A DNA stretch of 6,588 bases from Planctomycetota bacterium (GTDB lineage: Bacteria; Planctomycetota; Phycisphaerae; WQYP01): assembly GCA_021818565.1 (NCBI GenBank), contig JAKATV010000129.1:1-6588 (forward strand), written 5' to 3'. Below the pieces are notes generated by a model. The model had not been told where the DNA came from. It was given only the letters and a program-made list of their open reading frames with translations, and ran no database searches. The translations under genes and the position numbers were made by a program. Of the stretch, positions 1 to 5,925 are shown piece after piece. Within the stretch, counting starts at the first letter, position 1; each line of letters starts with the position of its first letter.

Positions 1-356
1 AAAAAAGTAATAATATGAGTCAAAACAACCCACCAGCCCGCCGACCGCAGACCTGCGTACACTACACGGTCTCTGGCGATGTTAGCGCTGAACTTCGAGC
101 GCCAAAAACGCTTCCGGGTCTTGGGCTTGTACGCGAACTGGCACGTCTCGTGGCGGTGCCAGAAGCACCCATGAACTAGGATGACCGTGCGGCAGCGGGC
201 CAGGACGATATCAGGTCTGCCCGGGAGCCGTGAATGGAGGCGGAAACGAAAACCCATTCGATGGAGCAGCGACCGGACAGTGCGCTCCGGTATTGTATCG
301 CGAGACCGTATTCGTGACATGTTCCAACTGCGGATTGTCTGTGAAACAGTATCCAT
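1..356 (-). CDS. vsr: Very short patch repair (Vsr) endonuclease, 3' end beyond or broken at the window edge
   Basis: Vsr nicks DNA 5' of the T in T:G mismatches that arise when 5-methylcytosine deaminates, starting very-short-patch repair; it normally accompanies a C5-methyltransferase. The minus-strand frame is open from ATG 356-354 to the edge (118 codons seen; E. coli Vsr has 156). The family pattern is clear: SRDTIPE at 18-24 (Glu24 matches the N-terminal catalytic Glu), LPGRPDIV at 44-51 (Asp49 = catalytic Asp), VHGCFWHRHETC at 61-72 (His62, His67, and zinc ligands Cys64, His69, Cys72), and NIARDR at 92-97 (Asp96). The start overlaps the methyltransferase stop as TGATG, implying coupled translation. 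Oddity: after AGLRSAGW the family expects a WEC motif carrying the fourth zinc ligand Cys, but residues 109-118 read WVVLTHIITF. Truncation, an insertion, or divergence at the edge are all possible. Family assignment is firm; intactness is not. Confidence 0.9.
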   Translation of the reverse strand, partial: MDTVSQTIRSWNMSRIRSRDTIPERTVRSLLHRMGFRFRLHSRLPGRPDIVLARCRTVILVHGCFWHRHETCQFAYKPKTRKRFWRSKFSANIARDRVVYAGLRSAGWWVVLTHIITF

Positions 357-1918
357 CAATCATTGACACCCGCTTGCAACAAAACATCAAGAACGATTTT
401 GCCTATCTGCTTCGCCAGGAGCGGTGGCACGGCATTGCCAACTTGGACATATTGCGATGTCATTGGCCCGCAGAAGAAATAGTTGTCTCGGAAGGTCTGC
501 AGCCGTGCCGCTTCCCGCACAGTCAGACTGCGGCATTGTAACGGGTCGTAATGAATGTAATAGTGGCCGTCCTTGCTGATGTGCGACACGATGGTTGTGC
601 TCGGACGGCTCGCAATCTGGACGCGAAAGCGGTCCGAGAAATTGCCGCCATCCTTGAGTGCGTCTTCAACACTGTCATGATCGGGCAGTAAATCGGTTGG
701 GAAATGCTGTAGCGACGGCGACTTTCCATGGAGCTTGGCGTAGCAAGCCGCGTATAGATACCGGAAGAGGTCCGAGTCCATGTGGCCACGTGTGCTGTGA
801 TTGCAAACGCCATCGATTTTGCTGTCGCAGTACCATTTCATTTCATGCTCAGATGTTGAGTCTCCCTTAATGAATTCGTCGCCACGATCGGCCTTTGGTG
901 GCTCAATGTCCAGCAGTGATTTCCGTAGTAAGTCGCTCAGTTCCGCGCCATCCGCTTTATGGGTTCCGGCATTGGCCCACCGGCTGTTGACCTCCGAGCG
1001 TAAGCAATCCTTCCACGCCTTTGCCGAATCCGTTTTGCGGGAAAGGCCGCTTCGCAGCGGTGGCAGGGAGCCAATCACTGATGCCACCGTCACCTGTGGC
1101 TGGGGCCGGAGCGTTCTTGGAATTATGCCGACCAAGTTATCTCTCACGCCAAGCAGAATCACCCGGTGACGAGCCTGGGGAATTCCGTATTTTTCAGCCC
1201 GAATGATTGCGCCTTCCAAGTCGCCATTATCGAAGGTGCGTTGCTGGACCAGGGAATATATACGATAACCGGAAGAACTGTGACGGCCGATTCTTCCCTC
1301 TCTCGCAAGTGCAATACCTGGATTTCGCAGATCGTTCAATATCTGCTGGAACATCCTGATATCGCCGACTGTCGCGGAGAGCAATCCCTTAACGTTCTCC
1401 ATAATAAATGCCGTCGGACGGTGATCTGCAAGAATCTGTAAATATTCCACATAGAGTTTCTGCCGGACGTCCTTTTCTGCATCATAATCGTCCCTCCCGA
1501 CGTTTCTGGACCGCCCAGCCAGAGAGTACGCCTGGCATGGTGGGCCGCCTATGAGCACCCAGCTTTCGTCTTTGCCAAGTACGGAATCGATCCTTTGGCG
1601 TACGTGATGAGCAGATACCCCATCGGGGCCGAGCCTGGCGTGCCAGCATTGCGCAGCCGCCTTCTCTGCTTCGACCGAATGGGCTTCATACAGAGCGTCA
1701 CGCGTCATCTCACCCCGCAGATGCCTGTAGTAATTTAGTGGGGCGCCTTCAGGAAAATGACGGAAGAATGTTCGCAATTTCAATGTCTCAAAGGCGAACC
1801 TCTCCATTTCCACCGATAACACGATGTTGAACGCGGGCTTGCCGTGACTGTCCGTTACAGACGCAAACCCTTCACTCAAGCCGCCAGGGCCGGCAAAAAT
1901 GTCCACAATTTTAATCAT
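356..1918 (-). CDS. dcm: DNA (cytosine-5)-methyltransferase, Dcm type
   Basis: Transfers a methyl group from S-adenosylmethionine to carbon 5 of cytosine in a specific DNA site. All C5-MTase motifs are in order in 520 residues. Motif I is DIFAGPGGLSEGF (6-18, SAM binding). Motif IV is GGPPCQAYS (124-132, nucleophile Cys128). Motif VI is ENV (174-176). Motif VIII is QARHR (248-252). The target recognition region lies roughly at 260-435. Motif IX is RSLTVREAARLQTF (463-476). Motif X is QVGNAVPPLLAKQIG (492-506). Motif I begins at residue 6, which supports this ATG. It also overlaps the upstream stop as ATGA; there is only a weak purine-rich stretch before it, consistent with coupling. It is longer than compact prokaryotic enzymes, mainly through the target region, which holds NHSTRGHMDSDLFRYLYA (373-390), a block I associate with one branch of larger bacterial MTases. 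The adjacent vsr supports real m5C formation. The symbol is generic: the recognition site cannot be read from sequence. No restriction enzyme is visible. Confidence 0.95.
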   Translation of the reverse strand: MIKIVDIFAGPGGLSEGFASVTDSHGKPAFNIVLSVEMERFAFETLKLRTFFRHFPEGAPLNYYRHLRGEMTRDALYEAHSVEAEKAAAQCWHARLGPDGVSAHHVRQRIDSVLGKDESWVLIGGPPCQAYSLAGRSRNVGRDDYDAEKDVRQKLYVEYLQILADHRPTAFIMENVKGLLSATVGDIRMFQQILNDLRNPGIALAREGRIGRHSSSGYRIYSLVQQRTFDNGDLEGAIIRAEKYGIPQARHRVILLGVRDNLVGIIPRTLRPQPQVTVASVIGSLPPLRSGLSRKTDSAKAWKDCLRSEVNSRWANAGTHKADGAELSDLLRKSLLDIEPPKADRGDEFIKGDSTSEHEMKWYCDSKIDGVCNHSTRGHMDSDLFRYLYAACYAKLHGKSPSLQHFPTDLLPDHDSVEDALKDGGNFSDRFRVQIASRPSTTIVSHISKDGHYYIHYDPLQCRSLTVREAARLQTFRDNYFFCGPMTSQYVQVGNAVPPLLAKQIGKIVLDVLLQAGVND

Positions 1919-2373
1919 GAGTTTCTTTCAGTAGCATCCGGCGTCCCTTGCCCCGTGAGCCGGTATTTCTGCAGGCGGCTGTTAGGCTTGGCTGGTAGAG
2001 TTCGTTCGATAAGCTGTTCTCGCAGCAGTTTATCAATGGCTTTTCTGAAATTTCCGCTTCGTCGGGCACGGCCTAATGTCTTGAGCAGTTCACTCCTACT
2101 ATGTTCCCCGGCCCGAAGTGCAGCAAGAATCGCCCGATCAGTTGCGAATAAAGCGACTGGGCCCTCGACTGGGCCCTCGACTGGGCCCTCGACTGGGGGC
2201 CCGGCCTGCGGCGAGCCGCCGAACATGGCTTTCACCAAGTCCGAAGCCATGTCCACTTCCTTGTCCAGTTCCGGAATGAAAAACTCAAAGGCTTTTCCGG
2301 CCAGATCATTTTTGAATTTGATGTCATTCCATTCGCCCGCCTGGAGCAGTATTTTGAGTTCCGAGATATTCAT
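1915..2373 (-). CDS. Small AlbA_2-like / winged-helix protein heading the methyltransferase operon
   Basis: 152 residues. The N-terminus, MNISELKILLQAGEWNDIKF (1-20), strongly resembles the opening of AlbA_2 (Schlafen-type) putative DNA-binding/ATP-binding regulators, which usually read EWNDIEFK and then run on for about 100 residues to an AFANT..GG segment. Here that core is absent. Residues 21-55 are unfamiliar. A GPVE repeat follows at 59-73. Residues 78-140 look like the C-terminal winged helix of the same long proteins, with SGNFRKAIDKLLREQLIERT and KPNSRLQKYRLT. I therefore read it as an internally shortened version of an approximately 400-500 residue regulator, either a deletion relic or a minimal DNA-binding protein. 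Its stop overlaps the methyltransferase start by four bases (ATGA), so a frame-intact, coupled leader gene seems maintained. The ATG at 2373 has only a weak GTGG-like ribosome site. A role in regulating the operon is inference. Confidence 0.7.
   Translation of the reverse strand: MNISELKILLQAGEWNDIKFKNDLAGKAFEFFIPELDKEVDMASDLVKAMFGGSPQAGPPVEGPVEGPVEGPVALFATDRAILAALRAGEHSRSELLKTLGRARRSGNFRKAIDKLLREQLIERTLPAKPNSRLQKYRLTGQGTPDATERNS
2154..2196. repeat. 12-bp tandem repeat coding for a GPVE linker
   Basis: Three perfect copies of GCCCTCGACTGG occupy 2161-2172, 2173-2184 and 2185-2196, preceded by a partial copy (CGACTGG, 2154-2160). Because the unit is a multiple of three, each copy adds four residues (minus strand: Gly-Pro-Val-Glu) to the linker between the N-terminal segment and the winged-helix part of the 152-residue protein, without changing frame. 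Similar short in-frame linker repeats before the C-terminal winged helix are known in AlbA_2/RecG-like regulators. Copy number is likely to vary by replication slippage. Confidence 0.9.
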
Positions 2374-2604
2374 AATCCACTATTTTGTCGGCCTATCACC
2401 ACCTGTCAAACTCAGATCGACGCTAATAGACGCCCAATCTCACGCTGCCGTCCGTCATCATCGTCATCGGGAAAACATTCATCCTCCGGGATGGTCCGCC
2501 GCAACCCCGGCGCGTTCCTGTGAATCATATTAATATAAGATAATATGTGGTTCCCCTTACGCCCCCACTCGCGGGTCGCAGGACCTTCGGTTAGACTTTT
2601 TCCC
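2374..2604. promoter_or_regulatory. Divergent intergenic region with AT-rich palindrome (probable two-way promoter)
   Basis: About 230 bases separate the minus-strand methylation operon from plus-strand purM. At 2527-2536 is the perfect palindrome ATATTAATAT, followed by AAGATAATATG in an otherwise GC-richer setting. On the plus strand, GATAAT (2539-2544) or TATAAG (2534-2539) could be a -10 for purM. On the minus strand, TATTAT (2545-2540) could serve the methylation operon. I see no convincing -35 on either strand. A start site near 2545 would fall at or just after the in-frame ATG at 2545, which is one reason to begin PurM at 2605. The minus strand also holds a 38-codon acidic frame (2528-2412). 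Confidence 0.4.
2412..2528 (-). CDS. Possible 38-residue acidic leader peptide (weak)
   Basis: A short minus-strand frame begins with ATG 2528-2526 inside the AT-rich palindrome and ends at TGA 2414-2412, 38 bases before the 152-residue protein. The product is rich in charged residues, with a run of five aspartates after CFP and an ending of REIGRLLASI. It lies in the position of a leader or small first gene of the methylation operon. No Shine-Dalgarno is visible before its ATG, and I recognise no family. It could equally be chance open frame in the 5' untranslated region, or the tail of a lost gene, since the frame stays open upstream to beyond 2650. Confidence 0.2.
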   Translation of the reverse strand: MIHRNAPGLRRTIPEDECFPDDDDDGRQREIGRLLASI

Positions 2605-3687
2605 ATGATCGCTGAGCAGATTGCGAGCCTGACGTATAAACAAGCCGGCGTGGACATCGACGCCGGCGATCAAATGGTCGAGCGGATACAGCATCTCTGC
2701 GCCCGCACCCACAGTACGCGCGTGCTGGGCAAACATGGCGCTTTCGCCGGCCTGTTCCGCCTGGATTACAACGAGAAACTCTTCGCCCGCAACTACAAGG
2801 AACCCGTGCTGATCGCCTGCACCGACGGCGTGGGAACGAAAATCAAGGTTGCCGCTCAGCTTCGGAAATATGACACCGTCGGCATTGATCTGGTGGCGAT
2901 GAACGTCAACGATCTGATCGTGCAGGGCGGCGAACCGCTGTTTTTTCTGGATTATCTGGCGGTACACAAACTCGATCCGGCCATTGCCACGCAAATGGTC
3001 AAGGGAATTTCCGATGGGTGCCTGGAAGCCGGCGCGGCGCTGCTCGGTGGAGAAACCGCGGAAATGCCCGCGGTTTACGCACCCGGTGAATTTGATATGG
3101 CCGGCTTTGCCGTGGGAGTGGTGGAACGCAAAAAAATTCTCGATGGTTCCACCGTTCAGATCGGCGATAGCGTCATCGGTCTGGCCGGCAGCGGACTGCA
3201 TTCCAACGGCTACGCGCTGGTGCGCCATATTTGCTTTGACAAGCTGGGGTTGGCCGCCGACGCATTCGTGCCGGAACTCAACTGCCCGCTGGGCGAGGAG
3301 CTTTTGCGCCCGACGCGGATTTATGTTAAATCCATACTTGGTTTGTTGCGGCGCTATAAGGTCAAGCGCGTGATCAAGGCGATGAGCCATATCACCGGTG
3401 GGGGATTGCCCGGCAATTTGCCCCGTGTACTGCCCGACGGCTTGGCCATCAAACTCAAACGCGATTCCTGGCCCGTCCCGCCGATCTTTCCTTTCCTTCA
3501 GAAGAATGGCCCGGTCGACAGCGACGAAATGTTCAATGTGTTCAACATGGGGATTGGATTTGTTCTGATCGTGCGGCCGAACTTTACCCGCGCCATCATG
3601 GTCCACCTGCGAACCCTGGGCGAAAAACCGTATTTCCTGGGAAAGGTCAAAAAAGCCGTGGGTTCAACACAGATCGAATGGAGTTGA
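2605..3687 (+). CDS. purM: Phosphoribosylformylglycinamidine cyclo-ligase (AIR synthetase)
   Basis: Catalyses the fifth step of de novo purine synthesis: FGAM + ATP gives aminoimidazole ribonucleotide (AIR), in the cytoplasm. 360 residues, slightly longer than E. coli PurM (345). Family signatures run through the whole length: LTYKQAGVDIDAGDQMVERI (9-28), TDGVGTK (73-79), GIDLVAMNVNDLIVQGGEPL (93-112), GGETAEMP (148-155), GSGLHSNGYALVR (195-207), HITGGGLPGNLPRVLP (262-277) and FNMGIG (313-318). The protein is complete and looks functional. The start is placed at ATG 2605 because family proteins begin just before the S/LTYK.AGV motif; an in-frame ATG at 2545 would add 20 residues (WFPLRPHSRV...) that look unlike PurM. 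No clear Shine-Dalgarno precedes either ATG. It stands alone rather than in a pur operon, convergent with the transaldolase gene. Confidence 0.97.
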   Translation: MIAEQIASLTYKQAGVDIDAGDQMVERIQHLCARTHSTRVLGKHGAFAGLFRLDYNEKLFARNYKEPVLIACTDGVGTKIKVAAQLRKYDTVGIDLVAMNVNDLIVQGGEPLFFLDYLAVHKLDPAIATQMVKGISDGCLEAGAALLGGETAEMPAVYAPGEFDMAGFAVGVVERKKILDGSTVQIGDSVIGLAGSGLHSNGYALVRHICFDKLGLAADAFVPELNCPLGEELLRPTRIYVKSILGLLRRYKVKRVIKAMSHITGGGLPGNLPRVLPDGLAIKLKRDSWPVPPIFPFLQKNGPVDSDEMFNVFNMGIGFVLIVRPNFTRAIMVHLRTLGEKPYFLGKVKKAVGSTQIEWS

Positions 3688-3746
3688 GAGCGTCTGGGAG
3701 AAGAATCTTTCCGCCCCGTGTGCCTCCGGCCGGGCGATTGTGGTTC

Positions 3747-4403
3747 TTACTTCTTTGCCACCGGGATTTTCGCCCAGTCATCCAGAAATTTCTTCAATCC
3801 GCTGTCGGTCAGCGGGTGCTTGAGCATTTTTTCGATCACTTCAAACGGTACGGTGGCGACATCCGCGCCGATCATCGCCGCCTCCACCAGGTGCAGCGGA
3901 CTGCGAATGCTCGCGGCGAGAATCTGCGTCTTGAAGCCATAATTGTTATAAATGGTTCGGATTTGGCGAATCAGTTCCATGCCGTCCTGGCCGATGTCAT
4001 CCAGCCGGCCCAGGAAAGGCGAAACGAAAGTCGCTCCCGCTTTGGCCACAATCAGCGCTTGCAGCGGCTGGAAGCACAGCGTCATGTTCACTTTTACGCC
4101 GCGGGCCGCAAGCTGCTTGCACGCCTTGACCCCTTCCGGAATCGTCGGCAGTTTGATGGTGATGTTCTCGGCAATTTTTACCAGCGGTTCGGCCTCCTGG
4201 AGCATACCGGCCATATCCGTGCTGACCACTTCGGCGCTGACCGGTCCTTTGACTATCCGGCAGATTTCCCGAAGACGCGTATGAAAATCGACGCCTTTTT
4301 CCCTGGCGATCAGGGAAGGATTGGTGGTTACGCCATCGAGCACGCCCAGGTCGGCGGCTTTCTTAATCTCCTCCAGATTGCCGGTGTCGATGAAAATCTT
4401 CAT
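3747..4403 (-). CDS. tal: Transaldolase, short TalC/MipB (fructose-6-phosphate aldolase-like) type
   Basis: A 218-residue class I aldolase-fold enzyme, the usual length of the short transaldolase group. It moves dihydroxyacetone units between sugar phosphates in the non-oxidative pentose phosphate pathway; some members instead act as fructose-6-phosphate aldolases. Diagnostic segments are MKIFIDTGNLEEIKKA (1-16), DGVTTNPSLIA (23-33), SAEVVSTD (56-63), NITIKLP with Schiff-base Lys84 (80-86), VNMTLCFQPLQAL (105-117), KAGATFVSPFLGRLDDIG (121-138) and ILAASIRSP (161-169). The start at ATG 4403 has GAGGA nine bases upstream and matches the family's MKIFIDT beginning; the frame extends further 5' to 4568, but that extension does not resemble the family. 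The gene converges on purM, leaving 59 bases between stop codons, and diverges from the rloAB genes. Confidence 0.95.
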   Translation of the reverse strand: MKIFIDTGNLEEIKKAADLGVLDGVTTNPSLIAREKGVDFHTRLREICRIVKGPVSAEVVSTDMAGMLQEAEPLVKIAENITIKLPTIPEGVKACKQLAARGVKVNMTLCFQPLQALIVAKAGATFVSPFLGRLDDIGQDGMELIRQIRTIYNNYGFKTQILAASIRSPLHLVEAAMIGADVATVPFEVIEKMLKHPLTDSGLKKFLDDWAKIPVAKK

Positions 4404-4463
4404 AACACGCTGTCCTCGCCTTAATGAAACAGAATGCCGGGACCACTTCCCGCCGCCTGTCCA

Positions 4464-4469
4464 ATTATA
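4464..4469 (-). promoter_or_regulatory. Candidate -10 box (TATAAT) for the transaldolase gene
   Basis: The minus strand reads GTATATAATTGG here, containing an exact TATAAT about 60 bases upstream of the transaldolase ATG at 4403. The sequence further upstream shows no good -35 at 16-18 bases, so this is a candidate only. Confidence 0.4.
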
Positions 4470-4504
4470 TACTCCGCGCGCCGGATTCGCCGGAAAGTTG
4501 AATT

Positions 4505-4531
4505 GTCCGTCAATAAAGTCCGTCAAATAAA
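4505..4531. repeat. Tandem 13/14-bp direct repeat in the rloAB upstream region
   Basis: GTCCGTCAATAAA (4505-4517) is followed without a gap by GTCCGTCAAATAAA (4518-4531); the copies differ only by one extra A. The pair lies about 80-100 bases before the RloA-like start, between the divergent transaldolase and rloA genes. Tandem sites of this length spaced near one helical turn or slightly more are typical of paired regulator-binding sites, but they could also be a simple local duplication. Function is inference. Confidence 0.75.
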
Positions 4532-4563
4532 GCTGGAAATGTACTCGATGTGTATTTACAATG

Positions 4564-4596
4564 ACCAAACAGCGCAGAAATCCTGCGCTATTTGGT
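4564..4596 (+). promoter_or_regulatory. Long inverted repeat / RNA hairpin directly before the rloA ribosome site
   Basis: ACCAAACAGCGCAG (4564-4577) and CTGCGCTATTTGGT (4583-4596) are reverse complements except for one position (C4570 opposite A4590), with a five-base loop AAATC. In RNA this is a strong stem ending three bases before the GGAGG at 4599-4603. In DNA it is a dyad of operator size. It could be an autoregulatory operator, a translational hairpin limiting rloA expression, or an mRNA-processing site. It is not followed by a proper T tract, so a simple terminator is less likely. Confidence 0.75.
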
Positions 4597-4598
4597 TT

Positions 4599-4603
4599 GG
4601 AGG
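4599..4603 (+). promoter_or_regulatory. Shine-Dalgarno GGAGG fixing the rloA start
   Basis: GGAGG is five bases before ATG 4609-4611. The in-frame ATG at 4561 has no such site and lies next to the left arm of the inverted repeat, so 4609 is preferred. Confidence 0.8.
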
Positions 4604-4608
4604 CCGGT

Positions 4609-5883
4609 ATGCTGATTGAATTCTACGGTCAAAATTTCGGATGCTTTCGGGATGAATTCAGGCTTTCGATGATGGCTACGGATATCGATCCGGATTCGGA
4701 CCGCGGCATTATGGAAGTAAAGGTGGAGGGTGATGACGAACCGCTTCGGTTGGTACGCACGGCGGCTATCTATGGTCCAAATGCATCGGGTAAATCGACC
4801 GTGCTAAGAGCGGCGCGTGCTTTGCGGTACAATTTAACCCCCGACCTTCGATCTGATTCGCCGCTGCGATTCTACGAACCGTTTGCTCAAGGCGGTAAAA
4901 CCGAGCCGGTGCGGCTTGGCCTCAAGGCGGTAATTGAGGGCCGTGTTTACGATTACGAGATACAATTTGATAAAACCAAATTCACCTCCGAGCGGCTCCT
5001 ATTGCTCAAGTCCGATGGTCCCATACCTTTGCTTAAACGCTTGGGGCAAAATGTTGAGGGAGAATGGGCCAAGGACGCGCGATTTGCGCTGATCTCCAAG
5101 GACTTCCGTCCCAATGCTTCGCTTTTGTCACTCGCCGACCGACTGGCTCCAGACTTGGCCGGGAATATCGCGGCGGACCTTCGCAAATTGCTGCACTTTT
5201 TTGATTCCTCCCGAGCGCCTTGGGACTTCAACCTCGTATTTTCACCCACCAGGCGGATCAGGGAGGATGTAAACTTCCGAGGCTGGCTGCTCTCACAACT
5301 TAAGTCTGCGGACTTCGGCGTCGTGGATATGCGAACGGAGGAAGTGAAAGTGACCGTTCAAGTGGCGGAAGAGGCGAGCACTCCCACATCGCCTGCCGAA
5401 GAGCCGGAAGAACCCGAAACATTCTACCGGCTTGCGTTACTTCACAGCGGTTCCAGCGGCGAATTTGCGATACCTTTTCACCGAGAGTCGCAGGGAACGC
5501 TGCGCTTACTTGAGCTGGCGCCAATGCTTTATGATCTCACTCATGGTTTATCAATCAAAGCCGCCTTTGTGGACGAAATTCACGAATCGCTGCACCCCAA
5601 GTTATTGCAGGGTTTGATTCGCCATTTTAACTGCGATACGCCGTTGGCGGAGGCTCGCGGCCAGCTTATCTTTGCGACGCACGAAACATCGTTGCTGGAT
5701 GCCGAGGCGAAGAATGCTGTGCTGCGCCGGGACCAGATTTATTTCACTGAGAAAGATTCTTCGGGAGCGGCCCGCCTGTATTCCCTCGCGGAGTTCAAAG
5801 AGCGAAACAATCTTAATATCCGCCGTCGTTATCTGCTGGGGAGATATGGAGCGGTGCCGTCGCTGGGCTCGTTTACGGAATAA
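4609..5883 (+). CDS. rloA: RloA-like AAA15-family ATPase (defence-associated)
   Basis: A 424-residue ABC/SMC-type ATPase of the AAA15 family (COG1106). RloA was named as an R-M-linked ORF product, and RloA/RloB-type pairs are found in defence islands; the biochemical role is poorly defined. Residues 1-20 (MLIEFYGQNFGCFRDEFRLS) are the N-terminal strand pair usual in such ATPases. Walker A is GPNASGKST (56-64). A signature-like ESQGTLRLLELAP lies at 293-305, Walker B is AAFVDEIHESLHPKLL (318-333), and the switch histidine is in LIFATHETSLLD (353-364). The C-terminus YLLGRYGAVP (408-417) is a hallmark of the RloA branch. A charged, Glu/Pro-rich stretch at 253-271 may be a flexible loop. The protein looks complete. 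The start at 4609 is set by GGAGG five bases upstream. The next gene, a RloB-like protein, begins 42 bases after this stop, supporting a two-gene operon. Confidence 0.88.
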   Translation: MLIEFYGQNFGCFRDEFRLSMMATDIDPDSDRGIMEVKVEGDDEPLRLVRTAAIYGPNASGKSTVLRAARALRYNLTPDLRSDSPLRFYEPFAQGGKTEPVRLGLKAVIEGRVYDYEIQFDKTKFTSERLLLLKSDGPIPLLKRLGQNVEGEWAKDARFALISKDFRPNASLLSLADRLAPDLAGNIAADLRKLLHFFDSSRAPWDFNLVFSPTRRIREDVNFRGWLLSQLKSADFGVVDMRTEEVKVTVQVAEEASTPTSPAEEPEEPETFYRLALLHSGSSGEFAIPFHRESQGTLRLLELAPMLYDLTHGLSIKAAFVDEIHESLHPKLLQGLIRHFNCDTPLAEARGQLIFATHETSLLDAEAKNAVLRRDQIYFTEKDSSGAARLYSLAEFKERNNLNIRRRYLLGRYGAVPSLGSFTE

Positions 5884-5915
5884 TCCAGCATCTTGTTGCA
5901 GCAACTCGAATGTGA

Positions 5916-5920
5916 AAGGA
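5916..5920 (+). promoter_or_regulatory. Shine-Dalgarno AAGGA supporting a TTG start for rloB
   Basis: AAGGA lies five bases before TTG 5926, the same spacing as for rloA. The earlier in-frame TTG at 5893 has no ribosome site and would add only 11 residues that do not resemble the family. Confidence 0.6.
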
Positions 5921-5925
5921 CGCAA

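Noticed and set aside
1..10. A-run followed by GTAA at the left edge, resembling the A-run plus GTAA at 6416-6426
   Set aside because: The match is low complexity and diverges immediately (GTAATAAT versus GTAACCGT). It does not justify calling a second IS end.
15..179. Plus-strand 54-codon open frame starting at ATG 15
   Set aside because: It lies antisense to the clearly recognisable Vsr coding sequence, has no ribosome site and resembles no protein family.
2557..3606. Minus-strand 349-residue open frame
   Set aside because: It is the antisense shadow of purM, whose plus-strand protein matches its family along its whole length.
3712..3736. Possible convergent terminator between purM and tal (CGCCC ... 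GGGCG with CCGGCCGG inside)
   Set aside because: The outer stem is only five base pairs, the loop is long, and there is no T tract on either side; too weak to call.
3678..4424. Plus-strand 248-residue open frame
   Set aside because: It is antisense to the transaldolase gene; its sequence is the low-information His/Arg-rich type seen in shadow frames.
4561..4608. N-terminal extension of the RloA-like protein from ATG 4561
   Set aside because: There is no ribosome site before 4561, the extension reads across the inverted repeat, and GGAGG is ideally placed for 4609.
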